Shown here: piece by piece, positions 1 through 8,216 of the stretch
Numbering within the stretch: position 1 is the stretch's first letter
How the letters are laid out: each line of letters begins with the position of its first letter
DNA from: Zobellia uliginosa
Lineage (GTDB): Bacteria; Bacteroidota; Bacteroidia; Flavobacteriales; Flavobacteriaceae
DNA: 64,000 nucleotides
NCBI RefSeq assembly: GCF_018860745.1
Contig: NZ_JAHKPY010000014.1
Span: 124,001 to 188,000, forward strand
Direction: 5' to 3'
Notes under the pieces: model-generated
Seen by the model: only the letters and a program-made list of their open reading frames with translations
Told to the model about the DNA's origin: nothing
The model's database searches: none
Made by a program: the position numbers and the translations under genes

Positions 1-18
1 TTAGAACTTACTACAAGC

Positions 19-47
19 ATTAATGTCATAAATAATAAAAGGTTAAC
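19..47 (-). promoter_or_regulatory. Bipartite promoter-like element for a minus-strand gene off the left edge
   Basis: Read on the minus strand this 29-bp element is GTTAACCTTT, 8 bp, ATGACATTAAT. The same two blocks with the same spacing recur at 15773-15801, where they lie 30 bp before the ATG of an outer-membrane barrel gene. By analogy a minus-strand gene should begin just beyond the left edge. The two blocks match exactly while the middle 8 bp differ, which looks like a -35/-10 pair or two operator halves. The sigma factor or regulator is unknown. Confidence 0.5.
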
Positions 48-162
48 GCGCTCAAATAAAAAAAATAACAGACCTGTTTTTGGAGAACTTAAATACAATT
101 GCAAATATGAAGAAGAGGTTAATGATGACTTTACGGGACCAGGCAACAATAGCGCACAAAAA

Positions 163-194
163 AAGCCCGAAAATAAATTTTCGGGCTTTTGTTT
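163..194 (-). terminator. Intrinsic terminator
   Basis: An 11-bp perfect stem (163-173 with 178-188) closes on a 4-nt loop. On the minus strand it is followed by a run of seven T. It would end leftward transcripts, probably from the operon at 653-1416, and insulate the next minus-strand gene whose promoter-like element lies at 19-47. The plus-strand T-run is weaker. Confidence 0.75.
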
Positions 195-652
195 TATATG
201 ATACCGCCAAACCGTACGGTCCTTCTAATGTATCAAAATCGATTGGTACCAAAAAGGGTGCTGATTCAGGTAGTTCCCCCGAAACCTATAATCGGCAATC
301 ATCTTGTCAACAAGTTGAACAGATGACCCAGAGTGGTTTCATCAGACGGACTAAACACGTTCTATTTCATAACATGTTGCCTAGAACCGTACCATTTTGG
401 ATTGGCAGTTTCATAAATTTGTAAGATTGTTCCCCATACGTAGATTTCGTTTTATATTTGGTTTGGTATTTTGTATATATCTAGTACTACAATGTATATT
501 ATATCTTCGATTACCAATCTGGGGGTTGTAAAAATAAGCATTTTCTTAACACGCACCACTATTCAGCACAAGAATTCTTCTATCTAACTTCATCATATGT
601 AGAATGTTAGAAATGACACAAGTCCCCATAAATCAACGAATAAACAACTATG
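195..652. other. Intergenic stretch without a supportable gene
   Basis: About 460 bp, very AT-rich towards 450-650. Open frames exist on both strands at 52-424 but they read straight through the terminator hairpin and resemble nothing recognised. No tRNA-like fold or repeat was seen. It probably includes the long 3' end of the minus-strand operon. Confidence 0.5.
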
Positions 653-1240
653 CTATTGTAAGTTTAATCTTTCTTTCTTTTGAGCACTGAATTTTTTGCT
701 TACATGAATTATCCTAGCATCCGCATTTTTGAAAGATAAGTTCATACTTCCGCTAATTGTTTTTGTGCTAAATTCTGTAATATTAATGGAACCTTTATAA
801 GTAAAGTAAGGCTTCTCATCTATGTTTGTAACATTAATATAGCCAAACACACCATTAAAATCGCTCAAGAAACTAGTTACATTTCCCGTAATCTCATGCC
901 TGCCACGTATTGTTGAAACGTCCTCCGTAGGCTTGGAAATCATTAATCCAAACAATTGTTCATTATTAGCATGGGACAAATCCGGTTTTAGTTCAATACT
1001 GGTAAACAAAGTGCCATCTCTAGAAACTCCCGTATTAGACTCAAATACCAAAGAACGCTCCAGGATCTTTGCTATACTATCTGCTATACCCAAATCATTT
1101 GACACGTATGAATCCTCCAAAAATGAAGATGGTGCCAGTTTATGGTCTACCCCCGTATTCGAAAAAAAGAAAACGGAAAGAACCAGCCAAATACCGGTTT
1201 TGGTTATGTTGCTAAAAACCTGAGATAGTACACCATACAT
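653..1240 (-). CDS. Secreted hypothetical protein, 195 aa
   Basis: I do not recognise the family. The N-terminus has a basic stretch and a hydrophobic core at about residues 15-27, consistent with a signal peptide or anchor. The C-terminal third (about 120-185) has alternating beta-strand character with the glycine/serine pattern 'SINITEFSTKTISGSMNLSF', typical of small Bacteroidetes periplasmic or lipoprotein beta-sandwich domains. It lies 11 bp downstream of the 54-aa peptide gene on the same strand, so the two probably form one operon. The divergent LytTR operator region at 1535-1568 is the likely control point. Function unknown. Confidence 0.65.
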   Translation of the reverse strand: MYGVLSQVFSNITKTGIWLVLSVFFFSNTGVDHKLAPSSFLEDSYVSNDLGIADSIAKILERSLVFESNTGVSRDGTLFTSIELKPDLSHANNEQLFGLMISKPTEDVSTIRGRHEITGNVTSFLSDFNGVFGYINVTNIDEKPYFTYKGSINITEFSTKTISGSMNLSFKNADARIIHVSKKFSAQKKERLNLQ

Positions 1241-1251
1241 AATTCCTAGTT

Positions 1252-1416
1252 TTAAGGTTGCTGTACAGACACTTCATGGTCCGTTATCATATTTTCGGCA
1301 AATTGTTCCCCAACAATCCCATCGTTCTTCAATTCTTGAATCTCACTTGTTTCGGTCAAAGCCGCCGCAATTAAAGTAACGACGAGTAATCCGAACATAA
1401 ACAAACATTTTTTCAT
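1252..1416 (-). CDS. Small secreted peptide, 54 aa
   Basis: This short gene starts with ATG at 1416 and ends with TAA at 1252. The product begins MKKCLFMFGLLVVTLIAAAL, a clear signal peptide (two lysines and an 18-residue hydrophobic core), and continues as an acidic tail of about 33 residues rich in Glu, Asp and Gln. No family is recognised. Its stop is 11 bp before the start of the 195-aa secreted protein, suggesting co-transcription. It is preceded by a -7-like box (TATTTTAG at 1504-1497 on the minus strand) and the direct repeats at 1535-1568. It could be an export-dependent signal or a small periplasmic protein; this is inference. Confidence 0.6.
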   Translation of the reverse strand: MKKCLFMFGLLVVTLIAAALTETSEIQELKNDGIVGEQFAENMITDHEVSVQQP

Positions 1417-1534
1417 TGCTATTGTTATTAGTTTTACCTTTTTGGATTCTATTAAAAACCTGGGGAAACATTAATAACCATTATGTATTCTTTGGGCTAA
1501 AATAGGTTTGGACATCCTTTGGTTATTACGGTTA

Positions 1535-1568
1535 TGTATAAATGGTAGATTTTTCTGTATAAATGGTA
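1535..1568 (-). promoter_or_regulatory. LytTR-type direct-repeat operator
   Basis: On the minus strand the 13-mer TACCATTTATACA occurs twice, at 1568-1556 and 1547-1535, exactly 21 bp apart. The core ACCATTTAT matches the LytTR consensus [TA][AC][CA]GTTN[AG][TG] at 8 of 9 positions, and 9-bp repeats with a 12-bp spacer are the standard LytTR arrangement. It lies between the 54-aa secreted peptide operon and the LytTR regulator gene at 1778. A -7-like TATTTTAG is 30 bp further on towards the peptide gene, so activation of that operon is the most likely role; autoregulation of the regulator is also possible. Confidence 0.65.
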
Positions 1569-1743
1569 AAAGCCTATATTTTACTAGGGCTGAAAAGAAC
1601 TCAAGACTATATTTTATACTATGAACAGCACCTAAAATATCTTTGCAAGCAACTATTAAACCATTTTTACCATGTTTCATACCAAACACACTTTAATTAT
1701 CTCCATCGATACATCTTTGTTATCACAAAACATGCCATATCTT

Positions 1744-1751
1744 TAAATTTG
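1744..1751 (+). promoter_or_regulatory. Promoter -7 element (TAAATTTG) for the LytTR/kinase pair
   Basis: TAAATTTG fits the Bacteroidetes TAnnTTTG box and lies 26 bp upstream of the ATG at 1778. It would drive the regulator and kinase as one transcript. Confidence 0.55.
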
Positions 1752-1777
1752 TTTAATTTACCTTAAAGTATAATTCT

Positions 1778-2512
1778 ATGATCGAAGCCGTAATCGTTGA
1801 TGATGAAATAAAGGCACTGCAAAGTCTATCTTGGGAATTGACCAATTTTAGCGATGAAATAAACGTGGAAGCATCCTTTACCGATCCTTTTGAAGCATTG
1901 GCATATTTGGAAAAAAATACCCCTGACTGCCTTTTCTTGGATATTGAAATGCCAACGATGGATGGTTTTCAGTTTATTCAAAAATTAACCAATAAAAATT
2001 TCCCTGTGGTTATAACCACGGCCTACAACCAATATGCCATAAAAGCCTTGAAGAACGAGGCTATAGATTACCTCCTTAAGCCTATTGATACAGACGATTT
2101 AAAGGAGACTATCGTTAAAATCAGAAAACATAATGCCAAAAATTTTACCGCAGAGCGATTAGAAAAATTGTTGTTGAATTTCAACTCTAACGCAAAGCAC
2201 AAAAAAATAACTTTCAACACAGATGGAAAATTGGTTTTTCTGGACAGTGACGAGATTCTTTACGCTGAATCTGACGGAAATTATAGCACCATTTTTTTAG
2301 CAGATGGGCATAAAATTGTACTTACCAAAAAATTAAAAGAAGTAAATGAATTATTACCGGCAGATTCTTTTTTTAGAATCCACAATTCATTCATTATTAA
2401 CCTGACCAAAATAAAAGAGTTTTTGAAAACCGATGGATATGTTATTTTGAAATCAAACCATAAGATTCCCGTTTCCAGACAAAAGAAATCAGATTTTCTG
2501 GATATGCTCTAA
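1778..2512 (+). CDS. LytTR family response regulator
   Basis: A two-component response regulator that should be phosphorylated by the kinase encoded 7 bp downstream and bind DNA directly. The receiver domain covers about residues 1-120 with acidic residues D8/D9, phospho-acceptor D55 (in FLDIEMP), T81 and K101 (LLKPID). The LytTR DNA-binding domain covers about 140-244 and ends in the characteristic 'FFRIHNSFIINL...' and 'VSRQKK' segments. LytTR domains bind pairs of short direct repeats about two helical turns apart, and exactly such a pair lies 210 bp upstream (1535-1568). Length (244 aa) is normal for the family. Confidence 0.93.
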   Translation: MIEAVIVDDEIKALQSLSWELTNFSDEINVEASFTDPFEALAYLEKNTPDCLFLDIEMPTMDGFQFIQKLTNKNFPVVITTAYNQYAIKALKNEAIDYLLKPIDTDDLKETIVKIRKHNAKNFTAERLEKLLLNFNSNAKHKKITFNTDGKLVFLDSDEILYAESDGNYSTIFLADGHKIVLTKKLKEVNELLPADSFFRIHNSFIINLTKIKEFLKTDGYVILKSNHKIPVSRQKKSDFLDML

Positions 2513-2519
2513 AACATTA

Positions 2520-4502
2520 ATGCACCTTCGACTAAAAAATAAAAAAACTACCCCCGCCCAATGTCCTTTTCAGTTGGACAAACTTTTTATGTTCTTATAT
2601 TGCTTATTGGGTTTAACCATTGGTAGTTCCCAAGATATACCCGAAACATTCAAAAAAACGGTAGACAGCCTTATAACAAAAGCTCCGATCGACTATTTAG
2701 ATATTCACTCGGTAATGCGAAAATATAAGACGGATACACTTCTTATGCGTTATTTCTCTACGGCTTCGCTGAACAAAGAATACACTTCAGGTCAAATTTA
2801 TTCCTATAATGAACTGGGCAGGGCTTACCGAAATAAATCTCAGTACGTGCGCGCAGTAGAATTGCACAAAAAAGCACTCAGTATTGCTAATAAGGCAAAT
2901 GATATTGAATTTAAAGTGGCAAGCTTGAATGACCTAGGTGTTGTATACCGTAGAATATCTTCCATACGAACGGCAATGGACTATAACCAACAGGCTATAG
3001 AACTTGCTGAGACCGTTAAAAAGGAGGATCGGTCCAAAAATCTACAAAAAAGTATAAACGTTTCTCTAAATTCCATTGGCAACCTATATAATAGGCTTGA
3101 CCAATATGATCAGGCTATAGAATATTTTAAACGGTCCTTAGTTTTGGAAACCGAACTAGGCAATACCCTGGGCATGGCAATTAATTATGGAAATATAGGG
3201 AAGTGCCAAGAATCCTTGGGTGAATTAGATGAAGCTTTAGAGAATTACCGAACATCATTAGCCTATAACGAGCAAATAAACGATGATATGGGCAGGGTTA
3301 TTTGCAAAACAAACATTGCAAGCGTATACCTAAAAAAAGGCCGTATAAACGAGGCTGAGAAACTTCTGTTACCAACACTACCTACTGCTAAAAGAATAGG
3401 CGACGGTTTTCTTGTATCTCCTATATACATAAATCTCGGTTGGGGAGATATGGTAAACGGAGACTACGCAGATGCCGAAAAGAATATTCTAGAAGGATTA
3501 CGTGTGGCTGAAAAGTTCAATATTAGAAACGAAGCCGCTCGGGCAAGTCACTTATTGACAGACCTCTACCAGAAAACCAATGCATACAAAAAAGCACTTG
3601 AGTACAATATTAAAGCAACAGAACTTGAAGAAGAAATCGTAAACGAAAATACCGTTCGTTATGTAAACGATATCATCTATAGATATGATTCTGAGAAAAA
3701 AAATAGCGAAATTCAAATATTGGCCAAAGAGAAGGAAGCGGTTCAAATGAAACTCCGTAATAGCTACACTACGCTTCTTATTGGCGGTATTGCACTAGCA
3801 TTATTGGCCGGCATTTTTTACATCCTCTACAGACAATATCAACTAAAAAATGAAAAAAAGGTACTGACCTTAGAGCAAAGTATGTTACGAAGCCAGATGA
3901 ATCCGCACTTTCTGTTCAATTCTTTAAATTCAATAAAACTGTACATTATCAATAATGAACAAAAAAATGCGGTTCATTATTTGAACAAGTTTTCAAAATT
4001 AGTTCGGAAAATTTTAGAAGCATCCTCCCTTCGTGAAATACCATTAGCAGAAGAGTTGGAAACCGTAGAACTCTATATGAACATAGAGAACATTCGTTTT
4101 TCAAATGAGATAAATTTTAAGATCCGTGTTGATGAAGGCATAGACACTCACACCGTTAAAATTCCATCATTAATTCTTCAACCCTTTTTAGAGAATGCTA
4201 TTTGGCATGGTCTTTCCCCAAAAAGCGGAGAAAAAATAGTAGACCTCCATATTACAAAAGACAAGCAGGATTTTATTCATATTGCCATATCAGACAATGG
4301 AATTGGACGGATTGCAGCAGAAAAAATCAAACAGAACAAAGTGCTAAAACGCAAGTCCGTTGGTATAGATATTACCAAAGAGCGACTTGCAAATTTCTCC
4401 AAAGATCTTCAAAATTCCTTTGAAGTAGAAATTTTAGATTTATACGATGCACAACAAAAACCCTTGGGAACTAAAGTTATACTTCACATACCTACTATTT
4501 AA
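2520..4502 (+). CDS. TPR-containing LytS-type sensor histidine kinase
   Basis: Partner kinase of the preceding LytTR regulator. The N-terminus has a hydrophobic segment (about 22-37) that should act as a signal or anchor. About 95-375 form a series of TPR repeats, probably periplasmic and sensing a protein or peptide. A membrane helix follows at about 416-436. The cytoplasmic His_kinase domain has the phospho-acceptor motif MNPHFLFN with H463, then an HATPase domain with the N-box ENAIWHGL (N559) and the DNGIGR G-box near 590. This layout is common in Bacteroidetes LytTR systems. The last 8 bp overlap the convergent DUF3109 gene. Confidence 0.9.
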   Translation: MHLRLKNKKTTPAQCPFQLDKLFMFLYCLLGLTIGSSQDIPETFKKTVDSLITKAPIDYLDIHSVMRKYKTDTLLMRYFSTASLNKEYTSGQIYSYNELGRAYRNKSQYVRAVELHKKALSIANKANDIEFKVASLNDLGVVYRRISSIRTAMDYNQQAIELAETVKKEDRSKNLQKSINVSLNSIGNLYNRLDQYDQAIEYFKRSLVLETELGNTLGMAINYGNIGKCQESLGELDEALENYRTSLAYNEQINDDMGRVICKTNIASVYLKKGRINEAEKLLLPTLPTAKRIGDGFLVSPIYINLGWGDMVNGDYADAEKNILEGLRVAEKFNIRNEAARASHLLTDLYQKTNAYKKALEYNIKATELEEEIVNENTVRYVNDIIYRYDSEKKNSEIQILAKEKEAVQMKLRNSYTTLLIGGIALALLAGIFYILYRQYQLKNEKKVLTLEQSMLRSQMNPHFLFNSLNSIKLYIINNEQKNAVHYLNKFSKLVRKILEASSLREIPLAEELETVELYMNIENIRFSNEINFKIRVDEGIDTHTVKIPSLILQPFLENAIWHGLSPKSGEKIVDLHITKDKQDFIHIAISDNGIGRIAAEKIKQNKVLKRKSVGIDITKERLANFSKDLQNSFEVEILDLYDAQQKPLGTKVILHIPTI

Positions 4503-5064
4503 GATGTTCTGCGGCTACTTGCTCTAATTCTTGATACCAAGCTTCACCAAACTTTCTGATCAGGGCCTCTTTTACAAATTTATAAATTGGCACTTTAAGC
4601 TCATCTCCTAACGCACAAGCAGGATCGCAAATGTTCCATTTATGATAGTTAACGGCCGTTAGCTCTGTATACTCTCGTATACGAACAGGATACAAATGAC
4701 ATGAAACAGGTTTTTTCCACTTAACAGCTCCCTGATTATAAGCTTCTTCTATTCCGCATTTTGCGGTTCCATTTTCGGAGAAAATAACATAGGCACACTC
4801 ACTGTCGTTTACCAAAGGAGTCTCCCATTCACCGTCCTCTCCTTTAATAAAAGCGCCCTGATTCTCAATAGCATCAATACCTTCTTTTCTAAGAAAGGGC
4901 TTTACTTTACTGTAGATATCAACCAAAATTTCTGTCTCTTTATCTTCTAGTGGTGCTCCCGCATTGCCATCTATACAACACTGGCCCTTACAAGCGGTAA
5001 TATTACAGACAAAATCGTTCTCGATTATCTCTTCTGATACTATGGTATTTCCTAATTGAAACAT
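4495..5064 (-). CDS. DUF3109 family cysteine-rich protein
   Basis: A 189-aa protein of the DUF3109 family, conserved in Bacteroidetes and of unknown function. It has nine cysteines, with an N-terminal cluster C20-x4-C25-x3-C29-C30 and further ones at 90, 103, 122, 146 and 150. The cluster recalls the metal-chelating CxxxCxxCC families (YkgJ-like), so bound iron or zinc is a reasonable inference. No signal peptide, so probably cytoplasmic. A TATCTTTG box at 5090-5083 on the minus strand gives it its own promoter. It converges on the histidine kinase with an 8-bp overlap. Confidence 0.85.
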   Translation of the reverse strand: MFQLGNTIVSEEIIENDFVCNITACKGQCCIDGNAGAPLEDKETEILVDIYSKVKPFLRKEGIDAIENQGAFIKGEDGEWETPLVNDSECAYVIFSENGTAKCGIEEAYNQGAVKWKKPVSCHLYPVRIREYTELTAVNYHKWNICDPACALGDELKVPIYKFVKEALIRKFGEAWYQELEQVAAEHLK

Positions 5065-5082
5065 ACTGCACGTTTATAGGTA

Positions 5083-5090
5083 CAAAGATA
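5083..5090 (-). promoter_or_regulatory. Promoter -7 element (TATCTTTG) for the DUF3109 gene
   Basis: A perfect TAnnTTTG box on the minus strand, 18 bp before the ATG at 5064. Confidence 0.6.
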
Positions 5091-5158
5091 CTTTTAAAAG
5101 GTGATTTTTAAGCTTAAATTAATTACACATCTATGCTTTCTATCGGTTTAATAAAATG

Positions 5159-5166
5159 TAATTTTG
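5159..5166 (+). promoter_or_regulatory. Promoter -7 element (TAATTTTG) for the MarC gene
   Basis: A perfect TAnnTTTG box 16 bp before the ATG at 5183. Confidence 0.6.
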
Positions 5167-5182
5167 CGAAAAATTTTAAAGT

Positions 5183-5761
5183 ATGGACATTCAATTCAAT
5201 CTTCGAGAAATTGCGACCGCTACTATGGTACTCTTTGCGGTTATTGATATTTTAGGAAGTATACCAATTATTATTACTTTACGTAAAAAAGTAGGACATA
5301 TAGAATCTGAAAAAGCCTCATTTGTTTCGTTGATTATAATGATTGCTTTTCTGTTTGTTGGTGAAAAAATATTGAAGCTAATTGGTATTGACGTCTACTC
5401 TTTTGCGGTAGCTGGCTCCTTTATTTTGTTCTTTCTAGCTTTAGAAATGATATTAGGTATAACACTTTATAAAGAAGATGAGCCAGAAAGTGCATCTATT
5501 GTACCTATAGCTTTTCCATTAATTGCAGGTGCAGGTACTTTAACTGCATTACTTTCGCTAAGGGCGGAATTTAGAGTGGAGAATATTATAGTTGCCATTG
5601 CCTTAAACACTATTTTTGTGTACTTGGTACTAAAATCCTCCAAAAGGATTGAAAAGGTGCTAGGCAAGAACGGACTTAATGTTATTAGAAAAGTTTTTGG
5701 GGTTATTCTATTGGCCATTGCCGTAAAACTATTTGCCGCAAACGCTAACGAGTTATTTTAA
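5183..5761 (+). CDS. MarC family integral membrane protein
   Basis: A 192-aa inner-membrane protein with about six hydrophobic helices and the MarC (UPF0056) signatures near residue 20 (VLFAVIDILGSIPI) and 'FPLIAGAGTLTALL' in the middle. The family resembles small transporters but no substrate is established; the historic link to multiple antibiotic resistance has not held up. Length is typical. The gene is followed 50 bp later by a 68-aa two-helix membrane protein on the same strand, probably in the same transcript. Confidence 0.9.
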   Translation: MDIQFNLREIATATMVLFAVIDILGSIPIIITLRKKVGHIESEKASFVSLIIMIAFLFVGEKILKLIGIDVYSFAVAGSFILFFLALEMILGITLYKEDEPESASIVPIAFPLIAGAGTLTALLSLRAEFRVENIIVAIALNTIFVYLVLKSSKRIEKVLGKNGLNVIRKVFGVILLAIAVKLFAANANELF

Positions 5762-5811
5762 CGTTCTTAAAAGAAAGATTCTACAAACAGGAACCTTTAA
5801 AAAATTAAATC

Positions 5812-6018
5812 ATGAACAAGACTTTAACCATTATATTGATCGTTTTAGCTATTGCACTCATTGCCTATAACGTAACAATGATTGATTTTCAAAATCCATT
5901 TAACGGGGATAGTACTATTGCCCTAATAGGCATTGTAGGTTCACTTTGTGCCGTATTGCTTCTCTTGATTTTTAGAACAAGTAAAAAAATTCAGCAAAAA
6001 GTAGAGCAAAGAGATTAA
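5812..6018 (+). CDS. Small two-helix membrane protein, 68 aa
   Basis: The product has two hydrophobic segments (about 4-22 and 35-55) separated by a short polar loop and ends in a basic/acidic tail. No family is named, but genes like this are common beside membrane proteins in Flavobacteriaceae. It follows marC by 50 bp on the same strand and its stop overlaps the stop of the convergent S41 protease gene by 4 bp. Confidence 0.7.
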   Translation: MNKTLTIILIVLAIALIAYNVTMIDFQNPFNGDSTIALIGIVGSLCAVLLLLIFRTSKKIQQKVEQRD

Positions 6019-7640
6019 TTAGAGCTCTCAATAGCCTCAACCTCTTCTTGTTGTACAACAGGATTATCTAGTTTTAATACCTCTTGCAACATTTTATCCT
6101 CGGCACTTTTAATTTTGGCGTGTACGTTAGCTCCGAACAGTTGTTCCGCCAGTGCAGCCTTTAAATATAATTTGATGCTATCTTCATAATCATAGAAATT
6201 CATTCGCAAACTTCTTTGAATTGAGTAGTCTACAAATTTCTCGAAAAGAATATCGTCTACTTTAAAATCCTGAATGAACTCCTCCTTGGAATAGGAATCG
6301 TAACGTTTTCGATCATCATCCAAATGCTCGAATATGAAGTAAGAGAGCCACCCAAAGCTATCCATACTTTCTACCGCCTCTTCTTCATTAGAACCAATGG
6401 GTACAAACACATCTGGAATAATTCCGCCACCACCATAAACGACTTTTCCCTTAGGTGTCGTAAATTTTAATGAATCAGCCACTTTAATACTATCTACGGT
6501 TACTAATTCACCACTGTGGTACCGATCTGTAAACGTCTTATAGTAATCCTCGTTTCCGTTTTCGTATGATTTTTGGATGCTTCTTCCCGTTGGAGTGTAA
6601 TATCTAGAAACGGTAAGGCGTATGGCAGAGCCATCTCCCAATTCCATTTCACGCTGTACCAATCCTTTCCCAAAAGAACGCCGCCCTACAATGGTGCCAA
6701 TATCATTGTCTTGCAGCGCTCCCGCTATAATTTCACTTGCCGAAGCAGACCTTTCATTTATCAGAACATAAACCGGCTTATCTTCAAACCTACCTTTTGA
6801 GGTAGCGTGTATCTTATTTATTTTTCCTTTTTTATTCTTGGTGAACAGAATCAGTTTTCCATCTTGTAAAAATTCATCTGCCATTTGCTCTGCGACACCT
6901 AAATAACCTCCTGGGTTATCTCTTAAGTCTAAAGTCAACTTACGGGCGCCTTTCTTTACTAGTTCGGATAATGCGGCTTTAAACTCCTTATAAGTTGATT
7001 CTGCAAAACGATTTACCTTTATATATGCCATATCATTGGTTAACATATAATAGGCTTCCACACTTTTTATAGGAACTATATCCCGTTTTACGTTTACTGT
7101 AAATGTTTTGTCTTCGGATTTTCTATAGACCTTTAGCTTTACCGAACTACCCTTTTCTCCTTTAAGCTTACCAACAATATCTTCGCTAGCTAGATCTTTG
7201 CCGTAAAGTGTATCCTTATTCGCCATTAAAATGCGGTCTCCCGCCTTTATTCCCTTTAAATAACTAGGACCTTTCGGCACTGTTCTTATTACGGAAATAG
7301 TATCTTTATAAGGATAGAAATTAATACCAATACCTACAAAATCACCCTTCATGTTCTCAGAAACACGGTCCATTTCATTTTTGGGAATGTAAACGGAATG
7401 TGGGTCTAATTTTTCAAGAATCTGATTAACGGTAACATCTACAATACTATCCGTATCTATATCATCAACATACTCATAATCTATATAATCTATGAGTCTG
7501 TTGAGCTTGTCTTTTTTAGAATTGGTTGTGAAAAGTTTCTCAGGTGTATCTGCAAAATGGAGCTTTCCCCCAACAAAAATACCCAAGGCAAGTGCTGCAG
7601 CTATTACGGTAGGCCATATGTAGTTTTGTTGTCTTTTCAT
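6015..7640 (-). CDS. S41 family C-terminal processing peptidase (CtpA/Prc-like)
   Basis: A 541-aa serine protease with an N-terminal membrane anchor or signal (about 8-26), a PDZ domain at about 88-170 that presents the substrate C-terminus, and the S41 catalytic domain at about 195-360. The catalytic dyad is S300 in 'RSASASE' and K325 in 'SFGKG', with the family's usual spacing of 25. A C-terminal tail of about 150 residues is mostly helical and acidic. It acts in the periplasm on unfolded or tagged proteins. The start lies 2 bp after the stop of the dCMP deaminase gene, so both are read together. Confidence 0.93.
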   Translation of the reverse strand: MKRQQNYIWPTVIAAALALGIFVGGKLHFADTPEKLFTTNSKKDKLNRLIDYIDYEYVDDIDTDSIVDVTVNQILEKLDPHSVYIPKNEMDRVSENMKGDFVGIGINFYPYKDTISVIRTVPKGPSYLKGIKAGDRILMANKDTLYGKDLASEDIVGKLKGEKGSSVKLKVYRKSEDKTFTVNVKRDIVPIKSVEAYYMLTNDMAYIKVNRFAESTYKEFKAALSELVKKGARKLTLDLRDNPGGYLGVAEQMADEFLQDGKLILFTKNKKGKINKIHATSKGRFEDKPVYVLINERSASASEIIAGALQDNDIGTIVGRRSFGKGLVQREMELGDGSAIRLTVSRYYTPTGRSIQKSYENGNEDYYKTFTDRYHSGELVTVDSIKVADSLKFTTPKGKVVYGGGGIIPDVFVPIGSNEEEAVESMDSFGWLSYFIFEHLDDDRKRYDSYSKEEFIQDFKVDDILFEKFVDYSIQRSLRMNFYDYEDSIKLYLKAALAEQLFGANVHAKIKSAEDKMLQEVLKLDNPVVQQEEVEAIESSN

Positions 7641-7642
7641 AA

Positions 7643-8119
7643 TTATTTTGGCTTGTCTACCGCTGATTCAATTTCCGGCAAATGCACTAGTTCTATACCT
7701 GCCCGTTCTAAAAATTGCAATCCAGAATCATCTTTATAAGCTCTTCTATAAACTACACGTTTTATGCCAGATTGGTGAATTAACTTGCTACACTCCCTAC
7801 ATGGAGATAGTGTTATATATAACGTTGCTCCTTCACATGATTGCGTTGAAGAGGCCACTTTACTTATAGCATTAGCCTCTGCATGCAAAACATACCATTT
7901 GGTATATCCTTCATCATCCTCGCAAATATTTTCAAAACCTGTTGGCGTACCATTATAGCCGTCAGATATAATCATTCTATCTTTTACGATAATTGCCCCT
8001 ACCTGTTTACGCTCGCAGTAGGACAACTTGCCCCATTCTTGCGCCATGCGCAGATAAGCCTTGTCGTATTTTTCTTGTTTTGACTTTTTCATGTAACGCG
8101 AAGATACAACAATAGCCAT
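7643..8119 (-). CDS. Deoxycytidylate deaminase (ComEB-like)
   Basis: A 158-aa zinc-dependent deaminase converting dCMP to dUMP for thymidylate synthesis. The zinc and catalytic motifs are H79-A-E81 and PC107-x2-C110, with an additional Cys at 66 as in dCMP deaminases. ATG at 8119 is used, but the M at residue 10 is an equally good start. It is co-transcribed with the S41 protease 2 bp downstream, an arrangement seen across Flavobacteriia. A near-consensus TATCTTAG box at 8156-8149 on the minus strand is the probable promoter. Confidence 0.92.
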   Translation of the reverse strand: MAIVVSSRYMKKSKQEKYDKAYLRMAQEWGKLSYCERKQVGAIIVKDRMIISDGYNGTPTGFENICEDDEGYTKWYVLHAEANAISKVASSTQSCEGATLYITLSPCRECSKLIHQSGIKRVVYRRAYKDDSGLQFLERAGIELVHLPEIESAVDKPK

Positions 8120-8148
8120 ACGTGCTACTTATCTTACTTGCTATACAA

Positions 8149-8156
8149 CTAAGATA
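8149..8156 (-). promoter_or_regulatory. Probable promoter -7 element (TATCTTAG)
   Basis: One mismatch from TAnnTTTG, 29 bp before the ATG of the dCMP deaminase gene at 8119. Confidence 0.4.
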
Positions 8157-8216
8157 CCTGCTTTCAAAAAGCCCAACAATAATAAGGGGTTAATTTTAAG
8201 TGAAAATATATTAGTG

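Noticed and set aside
52-424. Open frames of 66 and 114 codons on both strands at the left end
   Set aside because: They read through the terminator hairpin at 163-194, have no family resemblance and no promoter or start context. A third minus-strand frame that looked like a decayed protein has about as many stops as chance predicts.
933-1223. 96-codon plus-strand frame
   Set aside because: It is the complementary shadow of the secreted 195-aa protein gene, which has a signal peptide and operon context.
1471-1766. Two short frames (72 and 67 codons) in the LytTR regulatory gap
   Set aside because: They overlap the direct-repeat operator and promoter region and look random in composition.
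5183-5761. MarC as an antibiotic resistance determinant
   Set aside because: The original link of MarC to multiple antibiotic resistance was not supported later, and nothing in the context suggests resistance.
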